In this document: in pieces, positions 1 through 8,931 of the stretch
How the letters are laid out: each line of letters begins with the position of its first letter
How positions within the stretch are numbered: the first letter of the stretch is position 1
Source: Spirogloea muscicola
Taxonomy: Eukaryota > Streptophyta > Zygnematophyceae > Spirogloeales > Spirogloeaceae
Direction of reading: 5' to 3'
DNA: 10,141 bases
NCBI GenBank assembly: GCA_009602725.1
Contig: WELB01000001.1
Coordinates: forward strand, 95,847-105,987
Program-made: the position numbers and the translations under genes
The notes under the pieces: model-generated
The model's database searches: none
The model's input: only the letters and a program-made list of their open reading frames with translations
Told to the model about the DNA's origin: nothing

Positions 1-41
1 GCGGCGGCCTCCCTCGGCGGCTCCTGCGGCGCGGCGCCGCC
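1..41 (+). promoter_or_regulatory. GC-rich 5' leader of the M16 protease gene, cut by the window edge
   Basis: Only 41 bases lie before the chosen ATG, and almost all are G or C (GCGGC and GGCG runs). The start context is GCCGCCATGGCG, a near-ideal eukaryotic initiation context with purine at -3 and G at +4. No upstream ATG is visible. The promoter itself lies outside the window, so nothing can be said about its control. Confidence 0.6.
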
Positions 42-3000
42 ATGGCGGCGCAGGCCTTCCAGAACCTGGCGCCCCTGGACGTCCGTGGCGACGCCGCCCG
101 CCGCGCCCGCATCCCGCTCGGCCCCTCGGGCCTCGTGCACGGCGTCCTCCCCAACGGCCTGCAGTACTACGTGCGCCGTAACTCCAAGCCGAAGCTGCGC
201 GCCGCCATCGCGCTCGGCGTGCGCGTAGGGTGAGCGCGGATGTAGCCTATCCGTCAACTTCCATAGGATCTCACAAATTGCTGTAATCTATGCAAGGGGC
301 TCTGGTTTCTTGGAGTGGATCTGCCACAGAAGCTTGGCGCAAATGCTGGGCTACCGTCCAAGCTGTACCTGTGCCTGACGTGCTTGAAATTCCGTCAAGC
401 TGATCTATCAGTCAACTGATCAGTCTCTGACTAGATTAAATATAGTGGCCACGTGTCCACGGCAGAGCTGTTTTCAACCTTCGGTTATCCTTATAAAAGC
501 GCGTGCTACAGTTGTCACTACTGCTCCAACCTTTTATCTTGCTTAGCAAATTTAGGTTTGACTGAGCTTCATCAGTCCTACTCAATTGGACTTTCACAAG
601 CCTTAATTCTCCCCCCTCCATCTGATTACAAACTCGACGAAGTCCTAGTAAAGTTTATAGAAGAAAATGATAAGCTGCTTGGATCTTTATCGTGACTACA
701 CGCTTGTGCGCAGGTCTGTTGTCGAGGCAGAGGAAGAGAGGGGTGTTGCGCACATTGTCGAACACCTTGCCTTCTCCGCAACTAAGCATTACTCCAACCA
801 CGACATTGTCCGCTTCCTTGAGTCCGTTGGAGCGGAATTTGGGGCCTGCCAAAACGCCTACACTTCAGCAGACGAGACTGTGTTTGAGCTACTGGTGCCC
901 GTGGACAAGCCTGGGCTACTGTCCCAAGCACTTTCAGTGCTCGCTGAGTTTTCCACCGAGGTAGAAAAAGACTACTATGGAACCCGTTACCTTTTCTCAG
1001 CACGTCAGTGATTGAAATTAGAGGCGACGGATGCAAGCGACTTTGAATGTTGCAGTAATATTGTTAAGGTCCTTGACCAGGTCGCAACATAGCGTACTAA
1101 TCTGTTTGTATCGAGCAAGATTGTTGTGCACCGTAGCTGGGAAAGACTTATATATTTTGCAAGCTATGGTCGCCCATGCCGTTGATTCAGGGGGCAGATG
1201 TCCTTGGTAAGGCAGCCGACCTGTGACTCAGCTGGCATTTACTTCTTTACCTGATGTATCCAGGATTGAGTGATGCTTGAGTTATGTTGTCAGGTGCGAG
1301 CAGCTGATGAAGATCTGGAGAAAGAGAGAGGGGCTGTGCTGGAGGAGTGGCGGGATCGACGAAATGCTGCTGGCCGCATGCAGGAGGCGCACTGGATGCT
1401 CATGCTAAAGGGCACGCGGGTGGGTATCACCTCTTTCCCTCAATGTCACAGAAGGAGGTTGGACAATGACAAGCCAAAGAGAGGGTGAAGTCATGAGTCA
1501 GTCAAACTGCATCCAAGAACACGTTTCTTTGACGTGGACATGGACATGGACGCTTTGGAGTTGCAATTGATCAATCAATGGCCTTGATCTACTTGATCAT
1601 GCACAGAGTGGCACCCATAGGCAGAAAACTCTCTTATTCATGGTGTACATGTAGGATGCAGTATGCAGAAAGGCAGCCAATTGGACTAGAGAGGGTGATT
1701 CGTGGTGTACCAGCCTCTGTTGTGCGAGCATTCTATCGCAAGTGGTATCGGCCAGAGAACATGGCTGTTGTGGCTATTGGCGATTTTGAGGACACCGAGG
1801 TTTGTGACTCCTTCATGTTCGAAGTCCACTTATCTGCTCTTTTTGGTTGCATGTCTGTAGCCATGGTAGAGTACTACGTATTCACTCCGCTCCTGCATGT
1901 CCTGCCTCAGTACGTTCTTTACATTCTTGGACTCTTGACCTTCTGGACTCTTGACCTCGTGCCCTCTTGACCTTCTTGTTGTATCAATGAGACCGCTGTG
2001 ATTGTAGGGTCTGATTGTTTGCAATAACAAGCTAGACAATGAGGGCTAACATTGCAATCTTGCTTGCATTAGCTAAGCCTGGGGTTTCTGTTTGGCTGCA
2101 GACTGTCGTAGAGATGATTAAGGATCACTTTGCTAGCAAGGTTGCAGCCGCCAGCGAGGGGCCCGCCACTCCTATCCCTTTCTTCCCTTTTGTACCCCAC
2201 ACGGAGCCCCGTTTTTCCACACTGGCTGAGAAGGAGGCTGGTGGGGTAATATATCATTGACCTGGTTGCGATTGACTTACTTAGCTTATCTCAGGTTCTT
2301 GTCTTGACGTGCAGATCATACATAGGTAGGGCTACGGTGTGTTGCAGCTTACTAAAATCATCTCATCTTTGCTCCTCCCTGTTCTTTTCTGGTGCAGTCA
2401 GCTGTGATGGTGTCATTCAAGCAACCCTCGGAAGAGATGGTCACTGTAGATGACTACCGGAGATTCTTGTCTGAGGAGCTGTTCAATCTTGCCATGAACC
2501 AACGGCTTTTCAAGATCTCGAGAAGGAAAGATCCTCCCTTCTACTCATGCCAAATGAGCACTGAGGCACTGGCAAGGCCAGTGACCGCACTGCTCTTGTC
2601 CGCAGCCTGCAAGGACAAGGGAACTCTTCAAGCTCTTGAGAGCATGCTCACAGAGGTAAGCCTCACAATGTGCAAAGCTTTGTCGTTTAGGGTTTAGGTT
2701 TAGGGTTAGGGTTTAGAGTGTGGTCAGGATCTTTTTTGTTGGTTGTCCTTCAAATTTAGCGTCCCTTGAAGCATGCCCACGGATGTCAACGTTGAGAAGC
2801 ACCTAAGCATAGTGTGTAGATTCTTGCCTAGTACTCTGACACTGTCCTCTTATGTCAGCACAGCCGCATCATCCTGCCCACTTTGCAGGTGGCACGGGTG
2901 AGGCAGTATGGCTTCACAGACAAAGAGGTGGCCTTGGTGAGATTGTTCTACATAACAGATATGGAGTCTGCTTACCTGGAAAGGAGTCAGATGCCTTCCA

Positions 3001-6000
3001 CCTCTCTTCGAGATGAATACATGCAGGTGCTACTACCTCTCCATTGCCCCTTATGCTGGTCCTACTCCTCATTGTTCGACCTGCTACAGATGGCGTTCAA
3101 TGCCTTGGTTGACCTTCAGCTCTTGATTTGCATCTTGGTTTGGGATTGTGCGTCTCTGGCAGCACTTTCTGAGAAGGGAACCTGTTCCAGGAATTGAATA
3201 TGAGGCTCAATTAGCAAAGGCCCTACTTCCAGGTGATATCATACTGTTAATGAGTGGAGATAGTGATGAGTTTGCTTGAGCGGACCTCCACCACGTTGAA
3301 CATTGAAGGTTGTGGTCTGAGTTGCCCTTGTGATAAGTGCACCGCTTCTTCTTTGTGATCTGTTAAGAATATGCGTATCTAAGCAGCTTTGTTGACTGGT
3401 GCAGATATCACAACTGCTGATGTAAGCAGATTGGCGGAGAAGTTCACTCTTCAGCAAAGTTGCGTGATCAAGACAGTGGAACCCAAAGCCTCTGCATCTG
3501 AAGATGATTTGAAAGCACTGGTCAACAAGGTAGTTGCTCTGGAAAGGTGTGGAGGTATTTTACCCTGGGACGAGGAGTTGATTCCAGAGGATATAGTTGA
3601 CAAGAAGCCTGTCCCGGGGTGAGGCATAGTTGCAGCTATCTGAAGGAATAGGCAGAAGGATAGCCTTTTGGATTCTCATCTGCCACTTCAAATGCGTATA
3701 TCACTTGTTTTCTATACATTCTCATTCTATTGGAGTGTCGAAGTAGTGGTCAAGCTAGTTCTTGTGTTGTCTGTCTACTAAACTCATGCTCAAGGTCGCA
3801 GACATGTTATGCAGTTCAATAACGACGTGAGTTTTGACTTATGTTGGGTCACTTTGCTGTGTTCAGGACAATCCTCAGCTCTACAGAGTACAAGCAGCTG
3901 GAAGCGAAGGAAATCATATTGAGCAATGGCATGAGGGTGTGCTATCGATGCACAGATTTTCTGGACGATCAGGTGCATTCTGTTGTCCCTGTTTTCTGTT
4001 CTTTATTTACTTTGCTTCAGATTCCCATACATGCCATCCAATGCTCCTGTGGCCCCTGCTTCTAGTGTGATAATCGCAGCTCCTCAAGACTTGGTAGCAG
4101 CTGCAAGTGGCTCTGTCCTGACGATGGCATTGTTGATGTTGTGTTTGTATTTTTCTTCATGACACGCTTGATCATCTTCATGGCAGATTCTCTTCAGTGG
4201 CTATGCATATGGTGGCCTTTCTGAGGTGCCTGAAGAGGACTTCCACTCTTGCTCAATGGGATCAACTATTGCAGGCGAGATGGGTATCTATGGCTTCAGA
4301 CCCTCCGTCCTCTCTGACATGCTTGCTGGAAAGAGAGTTGAAGTAGCAGCAAAGGTGGGAGCGTACATGAGGACATTCTCAGGGGACTGCTCACCAGCTG
4401 ATTTGGAGACTGGGCTTCAGGTATTGATTCTGTTATGGGGGATCAGCATGGAGTACTGGTACAGAAATCATTTGCGATGAGTCTTTCGTTTGAGTGCTTG
4501 CAAATGTAGCAGGGGCCTGCAGAAGCTTGAAAGGAGCTGACTTTCTGTTGCTTAAGATACAAATTTCTCATAGAGGCAAGCTGGCTGACCTTTCTTATGA
4601 CTATCAGCATTGGTACTTTGACAGCTCATCTATCAGCTCTTCGTCACCACCGTGGAGCCAGTGGAGGAAGAGCTGCAAGTTGTCATGCAGATGACAGAAG
4701 AGGCAATCAAGGCTCAGGAGAGGGATCCCTACACTGCCTACTCCAATCGTGTGCGCGAACTTAACTACGGCAACTCCTACTACTTTAAGGTACCCTCTTC
4801 GCCCAACTTGTAGGGCCTTTGCCTTGTTTTCAGCAGATCAGATGTGCAGATTTGGCGCATCTATGCGGTCATCTTGCTCAAAAGCCTCTCACCACGAGAA
4901 CTTATGTACTGTGCCGGATCTTAAAAATTAATTAAGCGATATGTTGCAATCAACCTACTTGCTTTCTGCGTTCTGCCAGCCTATCACTGCAGCACAGCTA
5001 AGAAGGGTGGATCCCAGGAAGGCATGCAGTTACTCCGACAGCTGCTTCAAAGATCCGTCAGTATTTACAGTGGCTATTGTTGGTAATGTCAACCCAGAGG
5101 CAGCTCTTCCCCTGATACAGCAGTATTTGGTAAGTAGCACAGGCTTGCCATTTCAAATTACATAGACACAAAGCTAAGCAACGTTGTTCAACTCCTGATA
5201 ATCAGTGCTTGTGGTATTATGCTGATGTGTGGTGTTGCTTAAGGATGTCGTGATCCTAACCTACCTGCAACCTTGGATTTGTTTGTTCAAACTTTTTTGA
5301 TGTTAGTAAGCAGCGCCGATGTTCTGCTTCATCCAGTCCTTTGCGTGCCCTGCAAGCTGGACCTCACTTTTGCTGCAGCCTGTGTCGTCTGCCACTATGA
5401 CAGGGTGGTATACCGAGGTCAAATCCTGGCGTGCAACACTATGAACGTGAACGGTTGAAGCCTCTGCCTTTCAAGTTTCCAGACAGGATAGTGAGGTAGG
5501 CGATGCCTTGCACCAATGGGGCTGATGTTTTTGGTAGTCAGTATACTGGGTTGTCAGTGCTGTGGTTTTGTCAGACTTGTACAAGCTTGCTGAGACCATC
5601 CTCAGGTGCTGTTTACCAAGTCCATAGACTAGAAGGCTATGTAGCATCATAGGCATGTACACACGCTGCCTCCACGTACTATGTGATTGAGAGTGTAGGC
5701 TGTGGCTCGTATATAACTTGCAGAGAAGAAGTGAGGCGGCACATGGTAGAGGCTCAATGTGCCACTCAGCTTACCTTTCCTATGGACCTGGCTGGACCCA
5801 CAGTGGTAAAGGATCCAACACTGTCTCACATGGACTTGGAAATAGTGGAAGCTGAAGTTGGAGGCAGAGCCTGATTCTTATGCCTATGTTCTTTCCTTGT
5901 TCTTCCAGCAAGGGAAGCCTTCTCACAAGAGGTTGGGCAAGTGGTATGCATTGACCACTTGAAGCTCAGGCACCCCTTCTGTACGGGTGCTGTACATTGT

Positions 6001-7387
6001 TTCTTGTGCAGATGGAGGACCTCTACTGGACAGGCTTCCTTAGCAAGCTTCTGGAGACCAAGATTATGCAGGTTCTGCGCTTCAAGCATGGGCAGGTGAA
6101 TGCATCTATACGTCTACGGGTCATTTGCCTTTGTATGTATCTTTCAGCATGCCCTTATATTTCAGCGTCATATCAGTCGCCTTCTATATGGCTGCTTGGC
6201 TTGTGCTGATTGTGTCGTTTGTCCATTGACAATGCAGGTGTACTCTGTTGCCGTTTCAGCATTCTTGGGGGGTTCCAGGCCATCGAGGGAGGGCAGTGTG
6301 AGAGGCGACATTGCAGTGTCTTTCTCATGTGATCCACACTCTGCTTGGAAGCTGGTAAATCAGCCCTTACTGCCTACTTTGCCATGTCTTTCTTATTTTG
6401 CAACTTGTGAGCTGTGCTTGAAGTGCACTTATGTCTTGTACTTCCTCTCACTTGTGACCTCGTCTTACTCTGCACGTGTGGCAATCCTTGTTGTGCAGGT
6501 TGATCTGGCCCTTGAAGAGATAGAGAGATTACAGGAGGAAGGTCCCACCCAGGAAGATGTGAAGACTGTATTGGAGTTGGAGCAGAGGGCTTATGAGGTT
6601 GGCCAGCAGGTCAGTGGCCCAGTTCGCAATCTGCTTTGAGAGGATATCTTTAGAAAGCAGCAACATGGACAACTGTCATGCATTTGCTATTCCGGTTCGA
6701 TACCACCTGCATTGCTCCTTCTCATCTGCACTAGCACAAGTGTCAGCCCTCTGTTGCTTGGTTGAGTGCAGGAGAACTCTTTCTGGCTTGAGAAGATGCT
6801 GAGGGCCTACCAGTCGCGACAGTACAAGGGTGACCTAGATGCCTCATTCCAGGTTCGGTCCAACGTCATGTAAGAGTGTGTCTTGCTAACTCTCTTTGTC
6901 TATGCCACTATAGTGTGCAACTTTGCTAACACCAGCCTTGACGTCAACTACTTGCAGGGGCAGGAGAATAAGAGGAGCAAGGTCATCGAGGAGGCAGCAG
7001 AGCGGACCATGCGAGAGGCTCTCGTCCGCCTCTTGCCCATGCCAGCACGCTCTCAGCACACCGCGGTGGTTCTCATGCCTCTCTCCCCACTGTGGCGGCG
7101 GCTTCTGTCCCTCCCGCCCAAGCCCGGCCCGGGCTTGACCACTGAAAGCAAGGTTGGCCCCTCCTTAGGTGCTTCTTATGTCCTGCCTACTTTAGCGTGC
7201 TGTTGCTTCATGTCTTATATCGAAGCAGCTGCTTCGACATAAGAGTCATGCCCTGTGTGGTAGCCTTGGCTGTGAGCTGACCTTGCTTACGAACTCTCTC
7301 TGTGTCTTCTGAGTGCAGGTTTTGCTTGGCACAGCCTCTTTTGCAGTTGGTGCAGCAATTGTCTGGAGGTATGCTAGTCGCTCTTGA
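42..7387 (+). CDS. PQQL: M16 family zinc metallopeptidase, PqqL-like, 21 exons, 1002 aa, with C-terminal hydrophobic tail
   Basis: Predicted zinc endopeptidase of the insulinase/pitrilysin (M16) clan. Exons: 42-229, 714-960, 1294-1419, 1662-1799, 2102-2245, 2398-2655, 2889-3026, 3163-3232, 3405-3618, 3867-3972, 4187-4420, 4625-4789, 4980-5129, 5404-5495, 5724-5805, 6012-6095, 6238-6354, 6499-6609, 6772-6852, 6958-7152, 7319-7387. They sum to 3009 nt with consistent phases and a TGA at 7385. All introns are GT-AG, 105-484 nt; the longest (230-713, 961-1293, 1800-2101) hold no coding sequence I can support. The N-terminal half has HIVEH (about residues 76-80) and the third ligand E156. Residues around KWYRPENMAVVAIGDF (exon 4) start its partner domain. 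Exons 10-20 repeat the fold without the zinc motif. As I recall them, plant PQQL-like proteins (Arabidopsis At5g56730) show the same order, a similar length (roughly 950 aa) and a similar tail. The substrate is unknown. Weak donors: GTTTGT (intron 4), GTTCGG (19), GTTGGC (20). The end of exon 15 (5802 or 5805) and the intron 19 donor are uncertain. Confidence 0.93.
714..960 (+). other. PQQL: Exon 2: HxxEH zinc-binding and catalytic site of the M16 domain
   Basis: The acceptor GCGCAG|G completes a glycine codon split with exon 1, giving GSVVEAEEERGVAHIVEHLAF. H76 and H80 are the predicted zinc ligands and E79 the catalytic base, in the inverted HxxEH order that defines M16. Downstream, SVGAEFGACQNAYTSADET and VDKPGLLSQALSVLAEF are typical of PqqL-like N-terminal domains. 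This exon carries the catalytic residues, so splicing that skips or alters it would decide activity. Confidence 0.95.
1294..1419 (+). other. PQQL: Exon 3: third zinc ligand (Glu) of the M16 active site
   Basis: The exon reads VRAADEDLEKERGAVLEEW and onward in phase 0. The glutamate of ERG (E156) lies 76 residues after H80, matching the HxxEH-X(about 75)-E spacing of active M16 enzymes. Together with exon 2 this gives a complete zinc site, so the N-terminal half is predicted to be catalytically competent. The donor is CGG|GTGGGT. Confidence 0.9.
1535..1551 (+). repeat. TGGACA microsatellite (about 3 units) in intron 3
   Basis: TGGACA repeats about 2.8 times within intron 3 of the protease gene (1420-1661). 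It is too short to have an evident role. Confidence 0.5.
1928..1975 (+). repeat. 16-bp period minisatellite in intron 4
   Basis: CTCTTGACC occurs at 1932, 1948 and 1964, exactly 16 bases apart, with similar flanks (TGGA before the first two copies, TTC after the first and third). It lies inside intron 4 (1800-2101), outside coding sequence. Confidence 0.7.
2686..2718 (+). repeat. Short interstitial telomere-like tract (TTTAGGG type) in intron 6
   Basis: Consecutive units read TTTAGGG, TTTAGG, TTTAGGG, TTAGGG and a degenerate TTTAGAG. This is the plant/Chlorella-type telomere unit, with single-T and single-G losses in two copies. It starts 30 bases after the exon 6 donor (GTAAGC at 2656), with the G-rich strand on the coding side. 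Confidence 0.85.
3867..7152 (+). other. PQQL: Exons 10-20: C-terminal, non-catalytic half of the M16 protein
   Basis: The second M16 repeat starts near IILSNGMRVCYRCTDFLDD, mirroring the VLPNGLQYYVRRNSKP segment of exon 1. Where the first half has HIVEH, this half reads AYGGLSEVPEEDFHSCSMG with no zinc motif, as expected of the substrate-chamber half in single-chain M16 enzymes. Exon 13 (FTVAIVGNVNPEAALPLIQQ) corresponds to the last domain's core strand and mirrors MAVVAIGDF in exon 4. Exons 16-18 (FLSKLLETKIMQVLRF, AFLGGSRPSREGSVRGDI, VDLALEEIERLQEEGP) form the final domain. Exon 20 ends in a Pro/Gly-rich linker leading to the tail. Confidence 0.85.
7214..7243. repeat. 30-nt near-perfect palindrome in intron 20
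   Basis: The core 7221-7236 (CGAAGCAGCTGCTTCG) is a perfect 16-base palindrome. It extends to 15-base arms, CTTATAT on the left and ACATAAG on the right, with one mismatched pair (A7219/C7238). A CATG tetramer lies just outside each arm (7208-7211 and 7247-7250). There is no spacer between the arms. It lies in intron 20 (7153-7318), about 75 bases before the acceptor. Confidence 0.8.
7319..7387 (+). other. PQQL: Exon 21: C-terminal hydrophobic tail, candidate membrane anchor
   Basis: The last exon encodes VLLGTASFAVGAAIVW followed by RYASRS and TGA. The 16-residue uncharged stretch with a short basic end fits a tail anchor, and it follows a flexible Pro/Gly linker. The phase-0 junction with exon 20 (ESK|VLL) is the only one I found that gives this tail. 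From memory, plant PQQL-like proteins also end in a hydrophobic stretch followed by WRYS-like residues, which supports the exon. Which membrane it would enter cannot be read from the sequence. Confidence 0.75.
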
Positions 7388-8294
7388 GGGCAGCTCATAT
7401 CTGTGCCAGGGCAAGCACCGCACAGGCCCACAACTCGCGTCAGGGCTCCAGCTTGAGTGCAAGGTTCGCTTCTGGAGATAGTCTAGCACAAGCTCTCTAT
7501 TGATGGCTGTGCAGCCCTACGATTGCATCTTGATGTGTACAACAGAATTTGTCATGCTGTTTGATGAGCCGTTTCACTACTCGAAACTTTACTAGCACTG
7601 CTGCTCTGTCTACTCTGATTGTGCATTTAATGAGCCCTTCTCTTCATCTGGACTTCAGGGCCTGGTGGCGTGCGTGCTCGACCAGCCACAGTAGCGCGAG
7701 CTTTGACCAGCTTCTCTGTTTCTCACCACTCCAAGATGCTGAGGACTTAGCAGGTCCTCTGTCATCTACTGCAACTTCTGCAGACTATTTAGCAGTCGTG
7801 GCACTCATTCAATTGCCCCCATTCTTAGCCAAGGATAGATGACATCTGACCGCCCACATTGTCAGGCGTTTGCAAGTTTGGTGGAGGGATTACTTGCGAA
7901 CCGTCAAATAGCTGGCAACTCACTGCATCCAAGGAATGTCTTTCATTATGCTTTTGATGATTTCCTTCACAAATTCTTTCGTTTATTCAACAATCTCATT
8001 TCACAATTTATTCCACAAGTCCAGTTTACTCTGCCGTGTGCTTCAAGTAGCTGGGGAGAAGTACAATTAGTACAACTGTAGCGCAGTTTCATGAGGTGTC
8101 CGCCATGTTGCCAAGTCAGTCAGTCATGCTGAGCACCTGAGCACAGACACAATGATGGCAGTTTGCTTGCCACCGTCTAGATAATACCATGGACAGCTGC
8201 TTCCAAATTCTCTGCCATCAGGCATGACAGTTAATGTCCAGAGGTGGACATTCTTGAGCTCATATGCAATCTTCTAGACGTGGCCGAGACATTG

Positions 8295-8299
8295 TGTAA
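8295..8299 (+). terminator. Candidate TGTAA poly(A) signal for the protease gene
   Basis: TGTAA is the usual chlorophyte polyadenylation signal. This is the first exact copy I found on the + strand after the stop at 7387, which would give a 3' UTR of roughly 0.9 kb. A second copy lies at 8505-8509. A five-base motif is weak evidence on its own, and other signals may be used. Confidence 0.35.
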
Positions 8300-8848
8300 A
8301 TGGTTGTTGCCTTCATAGGTACTGAAGAACACGGGTAGCCAATGGGTTGCCACGTCCAGAAGCAGCAAGATGTGGCTGGCCTTTACTTAAACCCCTCCAA
8401 CCACATACTGAAGCGCATTGGGGGCCAACGTGGACGCACCGCCCAAGTCATGGGGCTGACACCGACGACAGGCTGGTGCTCACTGTATTTCCTATTTTGT
8501 GCTGTGTAAGTGCATCCAGTGAACCACACAGGTCGCACTTATTGAGGTTACGACAAGTTTGATCAATGTATACAAGTAAGAGCTGATGAAGACATTGGTC
8601 AGCGGCAAGCTGCCAAGCGTCATTCCTGCAACACACCCTTAGCTCTTGCAGGATCACCTCCAAAGTAAGACTTGGACAAGAGCGCCCTCTTGTTAAGAGG
8701 CCCCAAAGTCCAGGCGTGTTGCTCAATAGGGCTCACCAGGGGTTGCAAATAGCTCCACCAGACCACATCATCGGCATCCTCAGTGTCTAGATTGCGTGTC
8801 AAGTTGAGCCACGGTCACACGCATGCATTGGGAAACGAGAACTGCCTT

Positions 8849-8865
8849 TTACATCGCCATTTACA
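8849..8865 (-). terminator. Two candidate TGTAA poly(A) signals for SmD3
   Basis: On the minus strand TGTAA occurs at 8865-8861 and again at 8853-8849, about 67 and 79 bases after the SmD3 stop (8932). Two copies 12 bases apart at this position fit green-algal 3' end formation and imply a 3' UTR of roughly 80-110 nt. Confidence 0.5.
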
Positions 8866-8931
8866 TCTTGAGTCGTAACAAGTCGACTAGCTCCAGAGCC
8901 TCCAGGGCCACTGGTGGGTCACGGACTTTGC

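Larger units (their letters stand above)
7388..8931. other. Convergent intergenic region with no supported gene
   Basis: This is 1.5 kb between the protease stop codon and the SmD3 stop codon. Reading all frames I see only short open stretches of low-complexity or Ser/Leu-rich composition, with no motif or family I recognise. No tRNA cloverleaf, snoRNA box pair or transposon end was found. It most likely contains a long protease 3' UTR (7388 to about 8310), a short SmD3 3' UTR on the other strand (8931 to about 8835), and a spacer of about 0.5 kb between them. Confidence 0.6.

Noticed and set aside
5806-5874. Open continuation of exon 15 past GTAAAG
   Set aside because: It reads into a stop. 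The GTAAAG donor joined to exon 16 (MEDLYWTGFL) restores M16 similarity in phase 0.
6690-6706. GGTTCGATACC, matching the tRNA/Pol III B-box consensus, in protease intron 18
   Set aside because: The flanking bases form only two T-stem pairs, and no acceptor stem, anticodon arm or convincing A-box lies upstream.
7549-7842. 97-aa plus-strand Ser/Leu-rich open frame after the protease stop
   Set aside because: It does not continue the M16 tail, has no motif, and the protease already ends with the expected C-terminal residues at 7387.
7839-8081. 80-aa open frame in the intergenic region
   Set aside because: No recognisable motif, no upstream gene signals, and composition like the surrounding non-coding DNA; it probably lies in the protease 3' UTR.
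8575-8640. CTGATGA string, considered as a C/D snoRNA C box
   Set aside because: The first base is not a purine, and no D box (CTGA) with a terminal stem lies at a sensible distance.
8448-8726. 92-aa minus-strand open frame between the two genes
   Set aside because: No family resemblance, and the length is expected by chance in DNA of this composition.
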